A stretch of 10,349 bases of DNA, taken from assembly GCF_002737765.1 (NCBI RefSeq), contig NZ_PEGG01000021.1, positions 1 to 10,349 on the forward strand, given 5' to 3'. This document shows positions 5,479 to 10,349 of this stretch, in pieces. This DNA comes from Caulobacter sp. B11. Its GTDB lineage: Bacteria > Pseudomonadota > Alphaproteobacteria > Caulobacterales > Caulobacteraceae. Positions within the stretch are counted from its first letter, which is position 1; every line of letters begins with the position of its first letter. The position numbers and the translations under genes are program-made. The notes beneath the pieces were generated by a model. That model did no database searches, was not told the DNA's origin, and saw only the letters and a list, made by a program, of their open reading frames with translations.

Positions 5479-8400
5479 CTACAGATTCAACAGCGCCGGG
5501 TCGCCGCCCTGGGCGGTGATGTTGATGCTGACGGCCCGCTCGACGGCGTAGCGCAGCAGGGCGTGGGGGCCGCCGGCCTTGGGGCCGGTGCCCGACAGGC
5601 CCTCGCCGCCGAACGGCTGCACCCCGACCACCGCGCCGGTCATGGCGCGGTTGACATAGGCGTTGCCGGCCGGGACCAGGCGCTGAACGTCGGCCGCGAA
5701 GCTTTCGATCCGCGAGTGGACGCCCAGGGTCAGGCCGTAGCGGCGGGCCGCCAGGGCCGTGGCGACGGCGTCCAGATCCTCGGGCGCGTAGCGGACCACG
5801 TGCAGGATCGGGCCGAACACCTCGCGCTCGAGGAAGTCGGCGGCGGGGATCTCGGCCAGGACCGGGGCGAAGAAGGTGCCGCCGCGCGGGGTCTCCAGGC
5901 TGTGCAGCACCTTGGCCTCGTGCCTGAGGCGGATCAGGTGCTGGTCGAGGGCGGCCTTGGCCTCGGCGTCGATCACCGGGCCGACATCGGTCGCGGCCAG
6001 GGCCGGGTCGCCGATCACCAGGGCGTCCATCGCCCCCTTCAGGCCGTCGATGATGTGGTCGGCGGTGTCGTGGGGCAGGAACAGCAGGCGCAGGGCCGAG
6101 CAGCGCTGGCCAGCGCTGCCGAAGGCCGAGGCGATGACGTCGTCGATCACCTGTTCGCGCTGGGCGGTGGTGTCGACGAACATGCCGTTCAGCCCGCCGG
6201 TCTCGGCGATGAACGGCACGATCGGGCCCTGACGCTGGGCCAGGGTCTGGTTGATGCGCCAGGCGGTTTCGGTGCCGCCGGTGAAGGCCACGCCGTCGAG
6301 CTGCTCATGGGCGGTCAGGGCCGCGCCGACCGTCTCGCCGCGTCCCGGCAGCAGGGCCAGCAGGCGCGGGTCCAGGCCGGCGGCGTGGAACAGCTTCACG
6401 GCCTCATGGGCGATCAGCGGGGCCTGTTCGGCCGGCTTGGCCAGCACGGCGTTGCCGGCGGCCAGGGCGGCGGCGATTTGGCCGGTGAAGATGGCCAGGG
6501 GGAAGTTCCACGGGCTGATACAGACAAACACCCCGCGACCGGCTAGGCGCAGGCTGTTGGTCTCGCCGACCGGGCCGTGCAGCAGCTGGCCGGCCAGGCC
6601 GAACTGATCTTCGGCCAGGACCGCGTAGTAGCGGCAGAAGTCGACGGCCTCGCGCACCTCGGCCACGCGTCGGCCAGGGTCTTGCCGGCTTCGCGGCCGA
6701 GGAATGGCGACCAGACGTTCGAGGCTGGCCTCCAGGCTTCGGCCATGGCGCGCAGCTACCGTGGCGCGGGCCGGACCGCCGGGCCTGGTCCGCAGGCGGG
6801 CTGGGCGGCGCGGGCCAGCTTTGAAGGCCTGGTCGATCTGGGCCAGCAGGGCCTCGGAGACCACGCCACCACCCGGTCGCGGGCGGCGGGCTTGACCACG
6901 GCAGGGGCGGCGACCCGGCCGTCAGCTTGCCGCCGATCAGCGGTCCCGAGGACAGGGTCTGGCCGTCCAGCCGGGTCAGGCTCTGGACCAGGCGCTCGCG
7001 CTGGGCCTGGAATCGACAGGTCGACCCCGGCGCTGTTGACCACCCGGCGCGGGCCATAGAGCTGGATCGGGGTCGGGATCTTGGCGTGGCGATCGGGATG
7101 GGCCTCGACGGCGTCGATCGGATCGACCACCACCTTCTCCACCGGCACCCGCTCGTCGAGCAGGGTGTGGACGAACGATGTGTTGGCGCCGTTCTCGAGC
7201 AGGCGGCGGACCAGATAGGGCAGCAGGTCCTCGTGACCGCCGACCGGGGCGTAGGCCCGCAGGACGATGCCGTCATAGAGGTCGTCGGCGGCCTTGTAGA
7301 GCGCCTCGCCCATGCCGTGCAGGCGCTGGTGCTCGATGCGCACGCTGGCGTTCTTGGCCATCCGCACCACGGCCGCCAGGGTGTGGGCGTTGTGGGTGGC
7401 GAACTGGGCGTAGAGGTGCGGCGCGGCGGCGATCAGGGCCTTGGCGCAGACCAGATAGGACAGGTCGGTGGCGGGCTTGGTCGTATAGACCGGATAGTCC
7501 GGGCGGCCGGCCACCTGGGCGCGCTTAATCTCGCTGTCCCAATAGGCGCCCTTGACCAGCCGGACCATCAGGCGGCGGCCGGTGTCCTGCGACAGGGCCG
7601 TCAGGCGGGCGATCACCTCGGGGCAGCGCTTCTGATAGGCCTGAACGGCCAGGCCCAGGCCGGTCCAGTCGCCCAGTCCCGGCTCGCGGCACAGGCGGTC
7701 GAGCAGCTTCAGCGACAGGGCCAGGCGGTCGGCTTCCTCGGCGTCGATGGTGAAGTTGATGTTGTGGCGGGCGGCGATCAGGGCCAGGCGCAGGATGCGC
7801 GGATAGAGCTCGTCCCAGACCCGGGCTTCCTGCGTCGCCTCATAGCGCGGGCACAGGGCCGACAGCTTGACCGACACACCGTGGCCGGCCTCGGGCCCGG
7901 CCTTGTTCGACAGCTTGCCGACGGTCTGGATGGCCTCGGCATAGGACTTCTCGTAGCGGGCGGCGTCGGCGGCGGTGCGGGCGCCTTCGCCCAGCATGTC
8001 GAAGCTGCAGATGTCGCCGTCATTGGCGGCGCGCTTGATGGCCGCCTCGATGGTGCGGCCCAGCACGAACTGCTCGCCCATGATGCGGATGGCCTGGCCG
8101 ACGGCGGCGCGGATCACCGGTTCGCCCAGCCGGCCGGCGATCTTCTTGATGAAGCCGGGCAGGTTGGTCTGGGCCTCCTCGTCGGGCTCGACGATCTTGC
8201 CGGTCAGCATCAGGCCCCAGGTCGAGGCGTTGACGAACAGGCTGTCGCTGCCGCCCAGGTGGCTGGCCCAGTCGGCCGAGCCGATCTTTTCGGCGATCAG
8301 CTTGTCGCGGGTGTCGTCGTCGGGGGTGCGCAGCAGGGCCTCGGCCAGGCACATCAGGGCCAGGCCCTCGCGGGTGTCCAGGCTGAATTCCTGCAGGAAG

Positions 8401-8576
8401 CTCTCGACCACGCCCTGTTTGCGGACGCTGCGGCGGGCCCCGCGGACCAGGGCCTCGGCCTCGGCCCGCACGGCGGCGCGGTCCTCGCGCGACAGGGCCT
8501 CGGCGGCCAGCAGGTCGGCGATCACGGCGGCTTCGTCGCGATATTTGGCGGTGTCGAGGCTGTCCCAGTCGGTCAT
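5479..8576 (-). CDS. putA: Bifunctional proline dehydrogenase / P5C dehydrogenase PutA, interrupted by clustered frameshifts
   Basis: PutA oxidises proline to pyrroline-5-carboxylate with FAD, channels it, and oxidises glutamate semialdehyde to glutamate with NAD. The N-terminal part is clean to about residue 521. It has a helical arm (1-100), then the proline dehydrogenase barrel with GVSVKLSALCPRYE (233-246), FTIDAEEADRL (275-285), RLVKGAYWDSEIKRAQ (339-354), RLHGMGE (418-424) and ENGANTSFVHTLLDE. It starts MTDWDSL with no ribbon-helix-helix domain. The C-terminal aldehyde dehydrogenase part is clean below about 6668. It has SPWNFPLAIFTGQIAAAL, the base Glu in IAETGGLN, the nucleophile Cys in GSAGQRCSALR, and ends in the PutA-typical NITAQGGDPALLNL. 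Corrected length is about 1,033 residues, as in short type-A PutA. Between 6668 and 7016 the frame changes at least six times. If the indels are real, only separate half-proteins would be made. Confidence 0.9.
6668..7016 (-). other. Frame-disrupted segment of putA
   Basis: Reading from the putA start, the conserved sequence changes frame near 7010-7016 (after SAGVDLS, resuming at FQAQRERL), 6913-6921 (after GGKLT, resuming at RVAAPAVVKPAARDRVV), 6863-6870 (resuming at VSEALLAQIDQAFK), about 6818, at one or more points between 6745 and 6815, 6702-6708 (before LGREAGKTLADA), and about 6668-6672 (before VAEVREAVDFCRYYA). Most steps are explained by one missing base and some by one extra base. 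The true frame between 6745 and 6815 cannot be fixed by eye. Confidence 0.8.
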
Positions 8577-8648
8577 GCGCGGTCCACGGGCTGGCCGTCC
8601 CGTCGGGGACTGGCGTAAAACTTTGGGATCATCGGTATATGGCCGTCT

Positions 8649-8664
8649 GAAGCGAATGTGCTTC
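8649..8664. promoter_or_regulatory. Inverted repeat GAAGC-N6-GCTTC in the putA leader
   Basis: A perfect 5-bp dyad whose spacer and right arm form the first 11 bases of the left direct repeat (8654-8695). It lies near the predicted putA transcription start, so it could be an operator or a small hairpin in the putA mRNA. Confidence 0.3.
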
Positions 8665-8695
8665 GTTTATGGAATCATTTAGCCGTACGATCTTC
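8654..8695 (+). repeat. Direct repeat, left copy (putA side)
   Basis: This stretch begins GAATGTGCTTCGTTTATG and ends ATCTTC. The copy at 8974-9015 matches at 27 of 42 positions with no gap, including a 10-base identical start (15 of the first 18) and the final ATCTTC. Weaker similarity extends upstream from GATC at 8627 (shared GGTATA). It overlaps the predicted putA -10 box. It is a candidate binding site for the adjacent Lrp-type regulator. Confidence 0.45.
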
Positions 8696-8700
8696 ATCAA
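8676..8700 (-). promoter_or_regulatory. Candidate putA promoter, Caulobacter housekeeping type
   Basis: On the minus strand TTGATGA (8700-8694) is followed after 10 nt by GCTAAATG (8683-8676). The Caulobacter consensus is TTGACGS, 10-14 nt, GCTANAWC; this matches 5 of 7 and 7 of 8 positions. Transcription would start near 8669, giving a 5' leader of about 93 nt. Confidence 0.5.
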
Positions 8701-8741
8701 AATGGGGTTGATTGGCCTATTCACTCCGCGCGGAAGCTGTT

Positions 8742-8759
8742 CCAGTTCGACCGAACTGG
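8742..8759. promoter_or_regulatory. Perfect palindrome CCAGTTCG-AC-CGAACTGG, probable operator
   Basis: Eight bases on each side of a 2-bp centre are perfectly complementary. It lies about 42 bp upstream of the putA -35 box (centred near -80 from the predicted start), a normal place for an activator. The flanking divergent genes are putA and an Lrp-family regulator gene, so a PutR-like regulator is the obvious candidate ligand. The ligand is inferred; the palindrome is directly visible. Confidence 0.5.
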
Positions 8760-8793
8760 GGGCGCGGCAGCATGACTCTGGCGGGGAGCCGTT

Positions 8794-8888
8794 GGAAGGG
8801 GCGCAATCGGGGGGGAGACGCGCCCCTTCCGCTCTCAGCGACGCCGGGGGGAGCGGCGTCGCGGGAGCCCCCTAACGGAGAGGGGGCT
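8794..8888. repeat. Multi-hairpin G-rich element, copy A (upstream of the regulator gene)
   Basis: Three perfect inverted repeats lie in tandem. The first is GGAAGGGGCGC (8794-8804) with GCGCCCCTTCC (8820-8830). The second is GCGACGCCG (8838-8846) with CGGCGTCGC (8854-8862), its loop mostly G. The third is AGCCCCCT (8866-8873) with AGGGGGCT (8881-8888). The first two recur in the same order after the regulator gene at 9524-9603. This and the G-runs beside it fill most of the otherwise gene-free stretch 8760-8940. No protein-coding signal is seen there. Confidence 0.6.
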
Positions 8889-8973
8889 GTCTTGGGGCGG
8901 CTCCGGGCGCCGTCGGGGGGGGAGGCGGTGCGAAGCCGGTTGGGACGATCGAGGGTATAGCGTCACCTTGGCT

Positions 8974-9015
8974 GAATGTGCTTTGCTTGTGAGCGCTATC
9001 TTCCGAATAATCTTC
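8974..9015 (+). repeat. Direct repeat, right copy (regulator side)
   Basis: This copy begins GAATGTGCTTTGCTTGTG and ends ATCTTC directly before the ribosome-binding site of the Lrp-family gene. It is exactly 320 bp from the left copy and in the same orientation. Its position at the regulator's own promoter would suit autoregulation. Confidence 0.45.
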
Positions 9016-9029
9016 GAGGAAAATTGCCC

Positions 9030-9497
9030 GTGGCCAGTTCTGCTCTTGATGACACCGATCGCCGGCTTCTGCGGGTCCTGCAGGCCGACGGCCGCATCAC
9101 CAACGCCGAGTTGGCCAAGCAGTGCCACCTGTCGCCGGCCGCCACCTTCGACCGGGTGCGGCGCCTGCGCGAGCGCGGCTACATCCTGGGCTATGTCGCC
9201 CTGCTCGACCCGGCCAAGATCGACCGCGCCCTGCTGATCTTCGTCGAGGTGGTGCTGGACCGTACGACCGGCGAGGTGTTCGAGGACTTCGCCAAGGCCG
9301 TGCGCCGCGCCCCCGAGATCCTGGAATGCCACATGGTGGCCGGCGGCTTCGACTATCTGATCAAGGCCCGGGTGCGCGACATGGAGGCCTATCGCGGCTT
9401 CCTCGGCGACATCCTGGTCAAGATGCCCGGCGTCCGCGAGACCCGCACCTATGCTGTGCTGGAAGAGGTCAAGAACACGGTGCAGCTGCCGGTGTAG
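9030..9497 (+). CDS. Lrp/AsnC-family transcriptional regulator, PutR-like
   Basis: A 155-residue Lrp/AsnC regulator. The N-terminal helix-turn-helix (about 7-52: LDDTDRRLLRVLQADGRITN, then AELAKQCHLSPAATFDRVRRL) binds DNA. The C-terminal RAM domain (about 68-150, with VAGGFDYLIKARV at 103-115) binds an amino acid and drives oligomerisation. Divergent placement from putA matches the alphaproteobacterial PutR systems, in which the regulator activates putA in response to proline. I chose the GTG at 9030 because GAGGA (9016-9020) lies 9 nt upstream and the protein then has normal family length; TTG at 9024 is an alternative, and an ATG farther upstream at 8976 would run through the repeat at 8974-9015. 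No strong sigma-70 promoter is visible. Family is certain; the PutR role rests on context. Confidence 0.93.
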   Translation: MASSALDDTDRRLLRVLQADGRITNAELAKQCHLSPAATFDRVRRLRERGYILGYVALLDPAKIDRALLIFVEVVLDRTTGEVFEDFAKAVRRAPEILECHMVAGGFDYLIKARVRDMEAYRGFLGDILVKMPGVRETRTYAVLEEVKNTVQLPV

Positions 9498-9523
9498 GGA
9501 GCGGCCCGATATCCGACAGGGGT

Positions 9524-9603
9524 GGAAGGGGCGCGCCCCGGGATGGGGGGAAGGGCGCGCCCCTTCCGGTCGCGGCGCCTCTGGGGGGGGGGGCGGCGCC
9601 GCG
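9524..9603. repeat. Two-hairpin G-rich element, copy B (downstream of the regulator gene)
   Basis: GGAAGGGGCGCG (9524-9535) pairs with CGCGCCCCTTCC (9556-9567). Then CGCGGCGCC (9571-9579) pairs with GGCGCCGCG (9595-9603) across a loop containing eleven consecutive G's (9583-9593). A shorter alternative, GGAAGGG with CCCTTCC (9549-9567), is also possible. It starts 27 nt after the regulator stop and ends 13 nt before the efflux stop, so it could end both convergent transcripts. No T-run follows. Confidence 0.6.
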
Positions 9604-9616
9604 AAGGGGGAAGGCG

Positions 9617-10349
9617 TCAGGTCGCGGGGGAAGCCCCGCCGCCGAGCGCCTTGTAGAGGGTGACCAGATTGCCGGCCCGGGCCAGGCGCGCGCCGATCAG
9701 GCCCTGCTGGGCTCCGTACAGTGTGCGCTGGGCGTCGAGCAGGGTCAGGCCGCTGTCCAGACCGGCGTCGTTGCGGGCCTTGGACAGGCGGACGCTGTCG
9801 CTGGCCGAGGCGACCAGTCGCTGCTGGGCGCCGAGGCGATCGTCGATGGTGGCCTGCACGGCCAGGGCGTCGGCGGCCTCGCGGAAGGCGACCTGAACGG
9901 CCTTTTCGTATTGGGCCACGGCGATTCCCTGGCTGGCCCTGGCGCCGTCCAGCCCGGCGCGATTGGCCCCGCCCGAGAAGATCGGCAGGCTGATCTGGGG
10001 CGCGAAGCTCCAGGCCGAACCGCCGCCCGAGAACAGGTCGCCCAGGTCGCCGCTAGCCGTTCCGGCCGATCCGGTCAGGCTGATGCGCGGGAAGAAGGCC
10101 GCCCGGGCCGCGCCGATATTGGCGCTGGCGGCGGCCAGCTGGTGCTCGGCGGCCAGAACGTCGGGCCGGCGGGTCAGGACCTCGGAGGGCAGGCCGCGGG
10201 CAGGTCCCGCAGGATCTGGGCGGTGACCAGGCCGCCGGCCGGCAGCAGGTCGGCGGGGATCTCGGCCCCGACCACCAGCCGCAGGGCGTTGCGGTCCTGG
10301 GCCACCTGGGCCACGAAGGTCGCCACGTCGGCGCGCGCCTGTTCCGTGA
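9617..10349 (-). CDS. NodT/OprM-family efflux outer-membrane protein, C-terminal part, one frameshift, 5' end outside window
   Basis: This is the outer-membrane channel of a tripartite RND-type efflux system, forming a trimeric barrel with a periplasmic alpha-helical tunnel. From the right edge one frame reads [20 protein letters not shown], then [20 protein letters not shown]. After a single missing base near 10194 it continues as [56 protein letters not shown] and [17 protein letters not shown], all typical of the second OEP repeat. It ends [13 protein letters not shown]. The first repeat, signal peptide and lipobox lie beyond the window, as presumably do the membrane-fusion and RND pump genes. 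Exported substrate unknown. Convergent with the Lrp-family gene. Confidence 0.88.
   Translation of the reverse strand, partial: HGTGARRRGDLRGPGGPGPQRPAAGGRGRDPRRPAAGRRPGHRPDPAGPARGLPSEVLTRRPDVLAAEHQLAAASANIGAARAAFFPRISLTGSAGTASGDLGDLFSGGGSAWSFAPQISLPIFSGGANRAGLDGARASQGIAVAQYEKAVQVAFREAADALAVQATIDDRLGAQQRLVASASDSVRLSKARNDAGLDSGLTLLDAQRTLYGAQQGLIGARLARAGNLVTLYKALGGGASPAT

Noticed and set aside
6668..7016. Programmed ribosomal frameshifting in putA
   Set aside because: The frame changes many times and in both directions, without slippery heptamers. Programmed shifts occur at one defined site.
6927..8618. A 563-codon open frame on the plus strand opposite putA
   Set aside because: It is antisense to conserved proline dehydrogenase sequence. 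Its Gly/Gln/Asp-rich translation has no recognisable domain, as expected from the shadow of a GC-rich gene.
8669..8875. A 68-codon plus-strand frame in the putA-regulator gap
   Set aside because: It begins inside the putA promoter, has no ribosome-binding site, and runs through the hairpin element with a low-complexity Gly/Ala/Ser translation.
9006..9011. AATAAT as a -10 box for the regulator gene, 17 bp after TTGCTT
   Set aside because: Transcription would then start inside the ribosome-binding site at 9016-9020, which would remove it from the mRNA.

Overview
This window looks like chromosomal DNA from a high-GC alphaproteobacterium, most likely Caulobacterales (Caulobacter or Phenylobacterium type). 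Supporting signs are the strong G/C third-position bias, a putA promoter close to the Caulobacter housekeeping form (TTGACGS, 10-14 nt, GCTANAWC), a PutA with no DNA-binding domain paired with a divergent Lrp-family regulator, and a NodT-type outer-membrane efflux protein. The genus is inference. I see no phage, transposon, CRISPR or tRNA signal.

Left third (1-3570). The 3' end of a membrane acyltransferase (+) overlaps the end of a HAD-family hydrolase (-) by 50 nt. Upstream of the hydrolase on the minus strand are a 48-residue, probably single-pass membrane protein and a cysteine-rich DUF1272 protein. Divergent from these is carA, the glutaminase subunit of carbamoyl-phosphate synthase. Its roughly 150-nt leader can fold into several hairpins, the last followed by five T's. 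carB is not next to carA. A perfect 10-bp hairpin separates carA from the convergent gene.

Middle (3571-9497). On the minus strand lie a Tat-exported type-B carboxylesterase, a 43-residue ribbon-helix-helix-like protein, and the large bifunctional proline catabolic gene putA. A PutR-like Lrp/AsnC regulator gene is divergent from putA, the usual alphaproteobacterial arrangement in which the regulator controls proline oxidation to glutamate. The 453-bp gap between putA and the regulator holds a putA promoter, a perfect 8+8 palindrome, a degenerate direct repeat spaced exactly 320 bp, and a multi-hairpin G-rich element. A second copy of that element lies just after the regulator gene, so the two copies bracket it.

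Right end (9617-10349). The C-terminal part of a NodT/OprM-type efflux outer-membrane protein gene runs off the edge on the minus strand.

Data-quality caution: putA contains at least six small indels packed into about 350 bp, and the efflux gene has one more. The reading frames on both sides are otherwise clean and conserved. This looks more like consensus errors than gene decay, although decay cannot be excluded from the sequence alone.

No clear new defence or mobile system is present. The least-explained signals are the two hairpin elements around the regulator, the operator-like sites between putA and the regulator, the small ribbon-helix-helix gene behind putA, and the structured carA leader.
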